In this document: positions 23,428 through 34,621 of the stretch, in pieces
Numbering within the stretch: position 1 is the stretch's first letter
How the letters are laid out: every line of letters begins with the position of its first letter
NCBI GenBank assembly: GCA_029948255.1
Contig: JALIZF010001766.1
Location: forward strand, 372,001-436,000
From: Telmatactis stephensoni
Taxonomy: Eukaryota > Cnidaria > Anthozoa > Actiniaria > Isophelliidae
Length of the DNA stretch: 64,000 nucleotides
Direction: 5' to 3'
Notes under the pieces: generated by a model
Database searches by the model: none
What the model saw: the letters and a program-made list of their open reading frames with translations, nothing else
Told to the model about the DNA's origin: nothing
Made by a program: the position numbers and the translations under genes

Positions 23428-23850
23428 TCAAGATAACAATGGAGTGGTGTAGTTGTTTGCGTTGCTGACTCGGCGTCGCTTCACCTTTTTGTTTACAAGC
23501 CTGTTGTATGGCGTGGGTAGTTTAATTGAGCGGTTGAGTGGATTTCGCTCAAGTTTTGTAAACCAACTCTCCAGCACGAGGCGTTGCTTTCTATTGTTAC
23601 AATAAGAAAGACATTTACCAGATTCCCAATCAATTGTGTGGTCGGTCTTAGTGGTATGCATGGCTATGTTGTTGTGATTATCTTGTTTCACAACTGCTTT
23701 TTGATGTTCCTCAGTTTCTCCGATATACGTAGCCTCACAATCACTGCATGAAATTTTATAAATAGCACCGACTCGATCGTTTGGGCTATCACGATCTTTG
23801 ACCTTGGTCAGGACCTTACGCAAATCAAAGTGAAAGTTGGTGAAATTTTA
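23428..23850 (-). pseudogene. Penelope-like element fragment, GIY-YIG endonuclease C-terminus
   Basis: The frame starts without an ATG (HFDLRKVLTKVKD) and contains the GIY-YIG hallmark pair (AIYKISC ... ATYIGET) about 30 residues in. It then has the conserved PLE tail around LESWFTKLERNPLNR. The reverse transcriptase region is missing, and about 15 residues after the YIG motif appear deleted. It is most similar in style to Poseidon/Neptune-type PLEs, which is inference from the tail wording. Confidence 0.7.
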
Positions 23851-24013
23851 TGCTAATTACGATAAAATATCCAAACCACTGTCACGGGAGTGACTTACTT
23901 TGTTTTCTCTTTATCAATTCACGAATTTGAAAAAGTACAATGATGTGCCTTAACGATGATTCAACCATTTTTTTTCATTTCTCATTCTTCCATCTCATTT
24001 CATTTTTTCCCAG

Positions 24014-24260
24014 ATGCCAGGAACAAGCCGCCAAGGACAAGAAAACCATGGCGAAAGCCATCAAATGTCTGTGGAATGAGCTTGAGAAACAAAACGTTAG
24101 GAACGTTGCACGACTTGCTCGGGAGCAGAACAATGCTGCAGTGACGATACAACGGCTATGGAAGGGCTACCAAGCGAGAAAGATGTACCCAATCTCGAAA
24201 AGCCCGACTTTTATGTCATATCAGTCGTTAGCTGTGATCTGCCAAAATCTTCAGAAACAG
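24014..24260 (+). CDS. Isolated exon encoding an IQ calmodulin-binding motif
   Basis: The exon lies between TTTTTTCCCAG and CAG/GTATATG, both good splice signals. It starts in phase 1 and ends in phase 0. It encodes about 82 residues, Lys/Gln-rich, with AAVTIQRLWKGYQARK, a clear IQ motif that binds calmodulin or myosin light chains. No neighbouring exon was found within several kilobases on either side, where only repeats occur. It may be one exon of a host gene with large introns or a captured fragment. The parent gene is not recognised. Confidence 0.5.
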
Positions 24261-24279
24261 GTATATGGATGAAAAGGAT

Positions 24280-24690
24280 GAAACTTGGAAGTGAAGAAAG
24301 AAGATCTTAATGAAGAACCGGCAGAAAATTAAAACGTTTGAATGAATGATCAAAGGAAATCAACAGTCTGAATGAATGACCGATAAAAAGAAAGTTTGAA
24401 TGAACGATCAAATGAAGTCTGAAGGAAGGTCCGATAGAAAAAAATGTTTGCACGAACGAACAAATAGGAAGTCTCAATGAATGACCGAAATATGAATGAT
24501 AAAAAAGTCTGAATGACCGACACAAAGAGAGTTTGAATGAACGACAAAAAAAGTCTGATCAAAGGACGGATAGAAAAAAGTTTGAATGAATGATCAAAGA
24601 AAGTCTGAATGAATGACCGAAAGACTACAAAAGGTTTTTTGAATAATCAGAAAATGTCTGAATCGCGAAGTTTTCCAGTTCATAAAAAGT
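24280..24690. repeat. Degenerate minisatellite (AATGAATGACCGA / AGTCTGAATGAA)
   Basis: Irregular units of about 18-40 bp built from GTCTGAATGAATGACCGA and TTTGAATGAACGATCAAA. Minus-strand Phe/Ser-rich frames across it are artefacts. Confidence 0.75.
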
Positions 24691-24706
24691 TATATTTATA
24701 CTTTAG

Positions 24707-27030
24707 AATCCCATAGCTCACACGAAACTCGCACGCTGATTGGCTATCAAGTCCATCGAGGAGGGAGAATTATCAGCGTGGAATTGCCCATGCACTTACA
24801 CAGGCAGCCCGCGACTATTTTGACTCCTTTTCCCTCTCGTAATCGGTGTTTGGAAAATAGTTATTTACTGTAGTTTAATATACAATGAAAATACAAGCCA
24901 ATGAAAAAGATTCAACAGCTTTCAAGGGAAAGGATAATATTTTTCCAAAGATATTGACGGTAAAACATGGAGGGATAATTCAGCGTGGAATTGCATACTT
25001 ACACAAGTAGCTCGCGATTGCTGTGTTTCTTCTTTTTGTTTTTAGGGAAACTTGATTTAAAATAGTTCAAAAACAAACTTCAATAGCTGCCAAAAATTAT
25101 CATGAGAAAACAAGGAAAGAAAAAGACGCAATAACTAATAGGAAAAGGACATTTTTACGCCTACTACATAATATGAAAAGCGAGCGTTTGAAGTCCGTCG
25201 ATCGTGGTCTGGTGTTTTTCGACAACTTCGACATTACTTTTATCGCTTCAGTAGAAAAAAATGATCACTTATTTCAAAACATAAAGAATAGATTATATCC
25301 GGATGCAGTCATAGATGTTTTTGAAAACAAAACAACAGAAATACACAGTCCAATAGATTTGTTTGAGCGAGTTTATTTTCAACTGAAGTTGTCAGAACAA
25401 ATTATCCAAAAAAACACCGGTAAAAAGGCATTCAAAACATAACCAAAAAATAGACCTCTATGAGGCCATGTGGTTACTGGCCTCAAATCCAAATATAGAT
25501 ATAGACACATTTCAAGGCTTGTCCCTGGTTGGGGGTGGGGGTAGGGGTTTACTTCGACTAGTGCATACACACACACCGACTTTGTCCTAGTGCCCTTGGT
25601 AAGTTTATTGAAATTCAATATATTTGCTGCGAGCGAAGCGAGTAGCCTCCTATTCGGAACACAGTGTAATCTGTGGATGTCACTAGACGAACATGCGATA
25701 CATACGATCAGCGGTTCAAGTCCATACCGTATCGAGAGTCGATTCAAGGATGTCACTAGACGAACACGCGATACATACGACCAGCGATTCACATCTTTTC
25801 CTAAATAAACTAGCTTTTTAAAATCAGTTAGTTTTATAATCATTGCCAGCGCTAGCCGTTTGAGATTGTTTGAAAAATTGCTTTACTCAATGCAAAGTGC
25901 TAAATATTTTGAACTGTGTGTGTCCGACACTGATCCTTGTAGTTCAATATTGAAGGTCAACTAACAGTGTTCGTCACACAACGCACAGGAGGTTAACAAG
26001 AAACATTTGATATATTAGAGAAAGCGGTGTACTTTCGTGAGTTTTAGGGGAACAGTTCTGCTAACGTGGATACACTAGCTGTTTTCTGCTCGCAGCACTT
26101 CACTTTCTATTAGAAATAGCTAGTTTTTATGTTCTATTTGACCTGATGCGTTTGGTCACGTAATGGGTAAAACATCTGAAACATGAACGAAAAAATACAC
26201 AATTTGTTATTGTGTCAAAAACGCCGTTGTAGAAGTTTTTACAGCAAACAATTGAGATATATAGTGAAATAAAAAGTTGAATAAACTGGTATATTCGCAG
26301 GGAATATTTTTGCATGTGAGATATTTAATACCATGCATGATAATAAAAGGCAAACACTAATAGCTGTTGACAGACAAATTAAAGATCTTTACTACTGAGG
26401 CTTGTTGAACTACAGGCAACCAGTGTACGGTTCGACGTGCGTCTTGTTAAAAAGTTTATTAACGACAACATGTCAATCGCTCTTACTCTAGCGGCAGCTA
26501 ATCTAATCTAATGTCCTTTTTAAGCCGATTTTGGGCTTCTTTTACATGGGCACGAGTGCGTGTCGTTAATAATCGACTTCAACACACTCGGACGGGCGCA
26601 CGAAGTTCGCATATCTTTCAGCTTGACAATTCGGCTCTACTTCGGGGATTTCCGAATTACGCACGCACGCACGCACGCACCCTTGAAGCCCATGACATAG
26701 TGTGTTATAAAGCCAGTAACCACAAAAACCCAGCAAGATAGAAAACTATTATCATGTCTGAATAGCAAGCTTTTGATGGTTAGGGGAACAAAATTTTCGA
26801 CTTTGCTTGACTTACTTTTTCGTAGTGTCAATGAAATGCTCCAGACCATTTTTCCCGACGAACAAGTGTTGTTTTGCCATTCATGAGATCGACATTCCTC
26901 CAGGACAATGTCTATGTGGTTTTCAGTTCCAAATGCAGCCAAATAAAGTACATTTTCCAGTAGTTTGACAATAATTTTGTTCCTCAAATACTCGACACGA
27001 GGTTGAAGCAAAGTAAGTTTGCAAGTGAGA
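24707..27030. repeat. Dispersed repeat copy C, split by an insertion
   Basis: 24707-25450 matches the left two thirds of copies A and B, and 26727-27030 continues that match exactly where it stopped. The missing right end joins directly to a truncated LINE at about 27035. Confidence 0.75.
25451..26722. mobile_element. 1.27-kb insertion inside repeat C, itself composite
   Basis: The insertion has inner inverted ends TGTGGTTACTGGC (from 25469) and GCCAGTAACCACA (to 26724). It carries an R2 copy at 25624-26123 (start TGCTGCGAGCGAAGCGAG, end TATTAGAAATAGCTAG) and an R3-type segment at about 26135-26395. No gene was found. Confidence 0.55.
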
Positions 27031-27039
27031 AGACGATAC

Positions 27040-27960
27040 AAACATTTTTTTCTCTTGCGAAAATCCCGGTGCTCTCGAAAAAATTATGAAGAACTAAATC
27101 ATGTTTTCAATTACTGTCACATTAACAAGTTATCAATAAACCTGAGCAAATCAAACTATATGATTATAGCTGCTCCAACCAAAAAAGTTGGCCAAATCAA
27201 CATACAAAACATTGAGTGTAAACCTTATGTAAAATATTTAGGTATCTTTATTGATGAAAACTTAAATTGGCATAAACAAATTTCTCATGTCAGTCAAAAA
27301 GTATCAAAAAATATAGGTATCCTTTTCAAGCTAAGACATTACGTCACCATTAAAACTCTGTTAAGTTTATATTATGCTCTCATTTATCCTTATTTTATCT
27401 ATGGCATCATGAGTTGGGGAAATACCTACAAAAGCGCGCTGGTTAAATTAAACAGCAGACAAAATCAGTGTATAAGATGTATATTTTTTCTGAACAAAAG
27501 AGAAAAAGTTGGACATTTTTATAAGCTCCTGGACATACTAAGATTTGATAGCATACTCAAAGAAAAAGTAGCGTTATTTACTTATAAGCTAGTAAACTGC
27601 AACTCAACTGTTCCAACTGTATTCTCTGACAGTTATATTACTCCTGCCCATGAGATACATACTCGCAATACTAGGTATTCTTCAAACAAAAATTTATTTA
27701 GACCATCAAGTCGAACTAACTATGGCAAGTTCACTTTTAAATATCTTTCTTCAGTAGTGTGGGAAACTGTCCCTAAACATCTCAAAACAATATCGTCCTT
27801 CTCTACTTTCAAAAAACAACTTAAAAAATTTCTTATTGACTCGCAAAATTAAGAACAACTTACTCGTTGTGAATTCTGATATGCTCTGATCCATCAAGTA
27901 TTTAACTGTACAAATTATCCTGTATAAATATACATACATAAATATACATATATATATATA
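27040..27960 (+). pseudogene. 5'-truncated non-LTR retrotransposon, C-terminal RT region
   Basis: About 270 open codons end at TAA 27850-27852. Present are the region after the catalytic motif (SINLSKSNYM, VKYLGIFIDENLNWHKQISH) and the conserved C-terminal part with LYYALIYPYFIYGIMSWG and a final KKQLKKFLID. Fingers and palm motifs are absent. A short 3' UTR leads to a TA-rich tail at 27927-27965. It is from a different family than the 20.6-22.7 kb LINE. Truncation at the 5' end by incomplete reverse transcription is typical. Confidence 0.75.
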
Positions 27961-28060
27961 TATAAAATCTTTAAAGACAACAAGCTAAAAATAACAATTG
28001 ACGCGAACAAAAAAATCGTAAGATACGTGTTTAGAGAATCAAATACGAGACATCAAGTTA

Positions 28061-28100
28061 CCGTTACTCGGAGTTTCACGCTTACGCGATCATCAGACGG
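28061..28100 (-). ncRNA. Hammerhead-ribozyme-like motif, PLE locus 1 left arm
   Basis: This is the mirror image of the motif at 29107-29146: stem I CCGT/ACGG, CTGATGA, stem II with GTAA loop, GAAA, stem III of three pairs and cleavage dinucleotide TA. Confidence 0.65.
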
Positions 28101-28231
28101 ATTTTACTGTAATGAAAACCATACAGGCATACGCACGCTTATATATACAGGTAGTGTTAAAGGGTCTATTGTGTAGCTCTATTGTACTCTAATCTACGTA
28201 AAACAATTGATTCATGGAGTGTCAAATTTAG

Positions 28232-28995
28232 CGGATACGACGCAACGCTGTCTTTTGACAAACACAACTCCCAAGAATCTTCCGACACAACTACACCGCA
28301 CTCCAACCGCAAGAACAGAAAACGACAAATCATCTGGTTTAATCCTCCCTTCAGTAGAAACGTCCACACCAAAGTCGGCAGAATCTTTTTATCACTCATT
28401 CAAAAACACTTTCCTAAATCACAGCCCTACCACAAGATTTTTAACAAAAACACTGTCAAAGTTAGCTACAGCTGCATGGATAACATGAACTCAATCATCA
28501 CACGACATAATCAGAAAGTGCTAAACACTACTTCGACCAGCCCCCAGAGTGGATGTAATTGCAGAAAGAAACAGAACTGCCCTCTAGACAACAACTGCCT
28601 CTCGACTAACGTAATATACAACGCCAAAGTAACTACCGAAGATGACTCTACAGGAAAAAACTATATTGGTTTGACTGAAGGCCCATTTAAACAACGCTAC
28701 ACGCAACACACTCTCTCTTTCCGGAAGCGCAACTACGCCAACAGCACTGAACTATCCAAGTACATATGGTCTCTAAAAGACAGCAATAAGGATTTTTCCA
28801 TTCGAATGGTCTACCCTGTGCAAAGCAGCCGCATACAACAACAAGACAAAGAAATGCAATCTCTGCCTTGCCGAGAAGTTCCAGATCATTAAAGCTGACA
28901 AGTCCTCCCTCCTGAACAAAAGATCTGAGCTAATTTCCAAATGCCGACACGAAAACAAATTTTACCTACTGAACTTTAAATTTGACACTCCATGA
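28232..28995 (+). pseudogene. PLE endonuclease fragment (GIY-YIG) in locus 1
   Basis: Coding enters at GYDATLSFDKH and runs through NPPFSRNVHTKVGRIFL and VSYSCMDNMNSII. A Cys-rich zinc-binding motif (CNCRKKQNCPLDNNC) follows, then the GIY-YIG core (IYNAKV, KNYIGLTEGPFKQRY). A one-base shift near 28845 breaks the frame; it then continues as NLCLAEKFQIIKADK and ends at TGA near 28995. The reverse transcriptase domain is absent. Confidence 0.8.
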
Positions 28996-29106
28996 ATCAA
29001 TTGTTTTACGTAGATTAGAGTACAATAGAGCTACACAATAGACCCTTTATCACTACCTGTATATATAAGCGTGCGTATGCCTGTATGGTTTTCATTACAG
29101 TAAAAT

Positions 29107-29146
29107 CCGTCTGATGATCGCGTAAGCGTGAAACTCCGAGTAACGG
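29107..29146 (+). ncRNA. Hammerhead-ribozyme-like motif, PLE locus 1 right arm
   Basis: CTGATGA at 29111-29117, stem II CGC/GCG closed by GTAA (with a U-U mismatch at its base), GAAA at 29130-29133, stem III ACT/AGT with loop CCG, and predicted cleavage after GTA at 29142. Stem I is CCGT (29107-29110) with ACGG (29143-29146). Confidence 0.7.
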
Positions 29147-29243
29147 TAACTTGATGTCTCGTATTTGATTCTCTAAACACGTATATATATATATATATAT
29201 ATATAGAATTAAATGATACTCAAAAGAAGAGACACATGATTCC

Positions 29244-29283
29244 CTGCGACTCTGAGTTTCGTGCTTACGCACTCATCAGGCAG
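29244..29283 (-). ncRNA. Hammerhead-ribozyme-like motif, PLE locus 2 left end
   Basis: This is the reverse complement of the motif at 32771-32810, with CTGATGA reading from 29279 to 29273. It is downstream of the minus-strand PLE coding region. Confidence 0.8.
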
Positions 29284-29428
29284 ATTTAATGACTAATAGC
29301 CCTATCAGCTAGTATATATATATTTACAATTTGTGGAACAATAGGAGAAGCGACGCACTAATTACAATAGGTGAGAGAGGCGGATATGTCTAAGCTAAAT
29401 GCGCAGGGGAGTAAACAATAGATGAGTG

Positions 29429-31253
29429 TCAATTATTCTTAAGATAAAACTTGTTTTCATGCCGGCACTTGGATACTAATTCAGATCGTTTATTTAAGAG
29501 ATTGTTATTGCTGTGTTTGATGATATAAAGTTTCTCTGCTAAACATAGATTACATCGTTTACTAGAATTATTGTAGGGGCGAGCTCTTGCAATGATAGAC
29601 CATTTGGTAGTAAAGATAATATTGTTGTCTTTAAGTTGCCATATGTACTTTGATAATTCGGTGCTGTTGGAAAGTTTTCTGTGAGAAAATGTAGACTTGT
29701 GTTGAGTGTATCTCTGTTTAAACGTTCCTTCCGTCAGCCCGATGTAGTTCTTGGTTGTAGTTTGGTTGGATGTCGTAGCGGTTACTTGTGCGTTGTAGAT
29801 GAGGCTGGTTGTTAAGCATTTGTTGTCGAGGGGGCAATTGCGTTTGGATCTGCAGTTACATAGCTTGTCATTGTCGTTGTTGCTGTCATTAGTAGCTAGA
29901 ATCTTCTTGTTATGTTTCCTTATGATGGTTTCCATGTTTTCCATGCAGCTGTAGCTTACTTTGATGTTGTTCTTGTTAAAAAGGGTGTGGTATTTATGCT
30001 GTCGTGGGAAGTGCTTGGTTATGAGCTTGAGGAATGTTTTGCCGATGTTAGTTTTCACATTGCTGCTGAAGGGAGGATTGTACCAGGTGATGTTACGCTT
30101 GCGGTTTCGTCTTGGTCGAGTTGTGCGTCTGTGTTTGTTGAAGGAAAGGCTTGCTGTGTAACCACTGGATTTGAGAGCGTCGTCGTAAACGGTTTTGGCT
30201 TTGTTAAATTCGTCTTCGTTGCAGGAAATGTCAGAAATTCTACGGTTAATGGAGTCTGGTAGCTGCTTGATGATGTTAGCAGGATGGTTGGAGTTAACGT
30301 TGATGTAGAGCGGCTGGTTGTTAGGCTTTCTGTAAGGGTAGTAAGTTCCGTTGTTGAGGTTAAATGTGACGTCGAGGTAGTTGACAATCTTGAGGTTAGT
30401 TTGAATTTTGATGTTCAGTCCGTGTGTTTTAAAACGTCTAGTGATGTCTTTTCTTATCCTGTCTGCTTGTGGTCCCGTGATGTTCTTGAATACTGCCAAT
30501 CCGTCGTCTCTGTAAAGTCCGATGTTTTCTTTTCCGTAAGTTTTACATAGGTCGTTAAGGATGAAAAGGCCAACAAGCTCACAAACCTCCGCGCCGTCAT
30601 AACTGCCCATGGTAACATCAAAGGAACTGTTATCTTTTTTGATCCACGCATCGCCGTTGTTGAAAAGGAGTGATTTTCTCGAATGCATTATAATGTTGAT
30701 GTCATGGTCCGGTATGTTAGTGTGCTGCTTGGCGAAGTTAATGGCGTCTGTAAGTAGTTTTTCTGTGATGGAAGGATAGAAACTTTCAATGTCGAAGACG
30801 GCGAATGTGTGTCGGTTTTTGTTAGGGATGTCGGAGTACCAGTTGATGACAGAAGCTGAGTTCTTCCATTGGTTAAGGCCGGTTTTTTGTCTGACAGTAG
30901 TGTTAATATTCTCGAGTATCTGCTTGCTAATGCGTCCGATTTCGCTTTTGGCTGGATTGATGAGGCGGCATGTAGGCTTGTTATCGAAGTTGTCTTTGTG
31001 GTCTTTTAAGGTTATGAAGGCTTGTCGTTCTGCCATGCATTCAGCTCTGTCGTCGATGAGTAGGTTAGTTGCGATGTTTTTAGCTTCGTTGTTAATGCTG
31101 CGGGTTGTGCTAGTGTTAGCCTTTTTGTAGGTAGATGTTAGATTGTCCATTAGTAGTTTGTCGTGGGTAAGCTTGTCGATCTCATAAAAATTGGTAGTTT
31201 TATCAGCAGGGATGAAGGCTTTAGTAGAACTGTTGATCTTTTTGATGTCTTGT
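29429..31253 (-). CDS. Penelope-like reverse transcriptase plus GIY-YIG endonuclease, 5' truncated
   Basis: Coding is open from the palindrome centre at 31253 (DIKKINSSTKAFIPADK) to TAA at 29429. An internal ATG at 31150 would give 573 residues. Numbered from there, RT motif A is FDIESFYPSI (Asp about 120), motif B is MGSYDGAEVCELVG (about 181-194) and the catalytic LYRDDGLAVF is at about 212-221. A Cys-rich motif (CNCRSKRNCPLDNKC) at about 430-445 precedes the GIY-YIG domain (IYNAQV, KNYIGLTEGTFKQRY), and a further CNLCLAEK motif follows. In this family the endonuclease nicks the target and the RT primes from it. All catalytic residues are present, so only the N-terminal RT extension is lost. 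Confidence 0.85.
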
Positions 31254-32625
31254 CGTCTTCGACATTGAAAGTTTCTATCCTTCCATCACAGAAAAACTAC
31301 TTACAGACGCCATTAACTTCGCCAAGCAGCACACTAACATACCGGACCATGACATCAACATTATAATGCATTCGAGAAAATCACTCCTTTTCAACAACGG
31401 CGATGCGTGGATCAAAAAAGATAACAGCTCCTTTGATGTAACTATGGGCAGCTATGACGGCGCGGAGGTTTGTGAGCTTGTTGGCCTTTTCATCCTTAAC
31501 GACCTATGTAAAACTTACGGAAAAGAAAACATCGGACTTTACAGAGACGACGGATTGGCAGTATTCAAGAACATCACGGGACCACAAGCAGACAGGATAA
31601 GAAAAGACATCACTAGACGTTTTAAAACACACGGACTGAACATCAAAATTCAAACTAACCTCAAGATTGTCAACTACCTCGACGTCACATTTAACCTCAA
31701 CAACGGAACTTACTACCCTTACAGAAAGCCTAACAACCAGCCGCTCTACATCAACGTTAACTCCAACCATCCTCCTAACATCATCAAGCAGCTACCAGAC
31801 TCCATTAACCGTAGAATTTCTGACATTTCCTGCAACGAAGACGAATTTAACAAAGCCAAAACCGTTTACGACGACGCTCTCAAATCCAGTGGTTACACAG
31901 CAAGCCTTTCCTTCAACAAACACAGACGCACAACTCGACCAAGACGAAACCGCAAGCGTAACATCACCTGGTACAATCCTCCCTTCAGCAGCAATGTGAA
32001 AACTAACATCGGCAAAACATTCCTCAAGCTCATAACCAAGCACTTCCCACGACAGCATAAATACCACACCCTTTTTAACAAGAACAACATCAAAGTAAGC
32101 TACAGCTGTATGGAAAACATGGAAACCATCATAAGGAAACATAACAAGAAGATTCTAGCTACTAATGACAGCAACAACGACAATGACAAGCTATGTAACT
32201 GCAGATCCAAACGCAATTGCCCCCTCGACAACAAATGCTTAACAACCAGTCTCATCTACAACGCACAAGTAACCGCTACGACATCCAACCAAACTACAAC
32301 CAAGAACTACATCGGGCTGACGGAAGGAACGTTTAAACAGAGATACACTCAACACAAGTCTACATTTTCTCACAGAAAACTTTCCAACAGCACCGAATTA
32401 TCAAAGTACATATGGCAACTTAAAGACAACAATATTATCTTTACTACCAAATGGTCTATCATTGCAAGAGCTCGCCCCTACAATAATTCTAGTAAACGAT
32501 GTAATCTATGTTTAGCAGAGAAACTTTATATCATCAAACACAGCAATAACAATCTCTTAAATAAACGATCTGAATTAGTATCCAAGTGCCGGCATGAAAA
32601 CAAGTTTTATCTTAAGAATAATTGA
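31254..32625 (+). CDS. Second PLE copy in locus 2, truncated at RT motif A
   Basis: The frame is open from 31254, starting VFDIESFYPSI, to TAA at 32623-32625. It is essentially identical to the C-terminal part of the minus-strand copy, with the same YRDD, zinc motif and GIY-YIG core. It lacks everything before motif A, so it cannot act alone. The breakpoint with the other copy lies at about 31253. Confidence 0.85.
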
Positions 32626-32770
32626 CACTCATCTATTGTTTACTCCCCTGCGCATTTAGCTTAGACATATCCGCCTCTCTCACCTATTGTAATTAGTGCG
32701 TCGCTTCTCCTATTGTTCCACAAATTGTAAATATATATATACTAGCTGATAGGGCTATTAGTCATTAAAT

Positions 32771-32812
32771 CTGCCTGATGAGTGCGTAAGCACGAAACTC
32801 AGAGTCGCAGGG
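32771..32812 (+). ncRNA. Hammerhead-ribozyme-like motif, PLE locus 2 right end
   Basis: Stem I CTGC (32771-32774) pairs with GCAG (32807-32810). CTGATGA is at 32775-32781, stem II is GTGC/GCAC with a GTAA tetraloop (32782-32793), and GAAA is at 32794-32797. Stem III ACT/AGT has loop CAG, and GTC ends at 32806, the predicted cleavage site. All core positions fit the minimal PLE-type hammerhead. Confidence 0.85.
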
Positions 32813-32944
32813 AATCATGTGTCTCTTCTTTTGAGTATCATTTAATTCTATACCGCTCTACACAAACGTGTATTGAGCACTATTTAACGGTGTTTGCCAC
32901 ATTATTATTATTATTATTATTAATATATATATATATATATAAGG

Positions 32945-33148
32945 ATGATAACTTAAAAGGGGTCTTCTTCACTAAAACCCTTTTGATGTCGAGGGATTGC
33001 GTTCAAGGCCCTTAGGATGCTTTGTGTAAATTTTCTTTTCCTTTTTTAATCATTTTTAATCATTTTTAATTATTATTTTTTATTTTTTATTTAATTTAGG
33101 TCAGAAGGCCACGCCCATACACATTTAAGACCCCTTTTGAGTTATCAT
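32945..33148. mobile_element. 204-bp inverted-repeat element (AAAAGGGGTCTT family)
   Basis: Ends ATGATAACTTAAAAGGGGTC and GACCCCTTTTGAGTTATCAT are inverted. A second, partly truncated copy lies at about 33330-33525, and a larger relative at about 52063-53131. Confidence 0.75.
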
Positions 33149-33529
33149 TCTTAATGATATCTCAACGATAAAGCTTATTTCATCATTGCTTGGCAATTTT
33201 ACTATCCTTTTGGCATTATATGTATCAGAATAACATACCATTAGCCAGTTAACCTTTTTGAGACCTAACACAATTCCTAGCCTAGGTATTCCTCTGTTCA
33301 TTCTTAAGCACATGGGGTGGAGTGGTGCATGTGGGTGTGTTCACTAAGACCTTTTTGATGTCAGGGGAATGCGTTCAGGGCCCTTAGGATGCTTTGTGTA
33401 AATTTTCTTTTCCTTTTTTAATCATTTTTAATCATTTTTAATCATTATTTATTATTATTATTATTTATTATTTAATTTTGGTCAGAAGGCCACGCCCATA
33501 TTAAGACCCCTTTTGAGTTATCATTCTTC

Positions 33530-34030
33530 ATATATAAAACATCCTATTAAATATGAACGAAAAAATACACGAATCATATGTTGTGTCAAAAACGCCGATG
33601 TAGAAGTCTTTGCAGCAAACAATTGAGATACATAGTGACATAAAAAGTTGAATAAACTGGTATATTCGCAGGTATATGTTTGCATGTCGGAGATATATAA
33701 TACTCATGCATGATAATAGAAAGACAATGGCAAACTGATAGCTGATGACAGACAAATTGACTAATCAGATATTCTTTAGTTTAAGTTAGCCGATTCAAAA
33801 AAGAGGTCTTATGAGTTGTTACTATGTTAGTGAGCCGGTTGTAGAGCCTTTAAGACAAACAATTCAGATGATAAGTGAAATAAATGAACTTAAAGAATAA
33901 GATCTTAGTTTGAATTTTACGAGGTCTTAAAGAAAACAAAACTCGGCTTTTGGAATGTCGGTTCAAGGTGGATTGGCAAAAATTTGTCACGGAGCTCTGG
34001 AAGATTTGATATTGTAAAAATACTGTGAAT
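33530..34030. repeat. Dispersed repeat R3
   Basis: About 500 bp (from TCCTATTAAATATGAACG to AATAGAATATAGTCCTTATT) is shared with 49815-50330. A shorter, more diverged copy lies at 26135-26395. No coding region. Confidence 0.75.
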
Positions 34031-34590
34031 GAATAGAATATAGTCCTTATTTCACTATATAGATATTGGGAAGTCTGAATATCATACTAGTCTGCAATAT
34101 TGCTAAATCCCGATATGCTGAGAGCCAAATTAAGGATTCTTATCAAAGTAAATTAAAAGGCTGGGGTCAAAGTCGTCGCCCAAACTGGACGGTTGATTGT
34201 ACACACACGTACAATTGAGACTGAGCGTTTGTGTCAGTACTTCAGATCGATAGAATAAAATGAGAGATTTAACACTATATGTGGTTGAATTGTATTTGTC
34301 GCTGGTTTGATCAATGAACACGTCTAAAAATGTAAAGAATTTGGCTGTCACGGTAGTCTCATACAAATGTCATACAATATAGATAACTAGTGGGTGATAG
34401 CTGTAACCTTTATCGGCTGCAGGACGACTGAAATAGGGTGATTTGGTGGGCCTTTTAAAAACTAGGCTATGAAGCGGAAATCGTAAAGGTACGGGCCGGT
34501 CATATTTTTGGGCCCTAAAATGTTCGTCGAGCGCAGTTTCGCCCTTTCTTCCCCGGGGGCATACTGTAAAACCAGGACCGGACCCAATTC

Positions 34591-34621
<31 letters not shown>

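Larger units (their letters stand above)
28025..29183. mobile_element. Penelope-like locus 1: truncated inverted head-to-head pair
   Basis: A perfect or near-perfect inverted repeat of about 205 bp (28025-28231 against 28979-29182) flanks a PLE C-terminal fragment. The left arm is the 3' UTR plus last codons of an inverted copy, joined directly to coding sequence of the right-hand copy near 28232. Outer ends lie in TA-rich sequence. Confidence 0.8.
29203..32853. mobile_element. Penelope-like locus 2: 3.65-kb palindrome of two head-to-head copies
   Basis: Arms 29203-30803 and 31254-32853 (about 1.6 kb each) are inverted and nearly identical. I noticed only about two base differences, for example the codon giving Ala in the left copy and Pro in the right copy (HPANIIK against HPPNIIK). 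The 450-bp centre (30804-31253) belongs to the longer left copy. Both outer ends carry a hammerhead-like motif. Confidence 0.9.

Noticed and set aside
30284..30550. Val-rich and Thr/Ser-rich frames within the PLE palindrome
   Set aside because: They are antisense or shifted shadows of the PLE coding region and appear mirrored in both arms.
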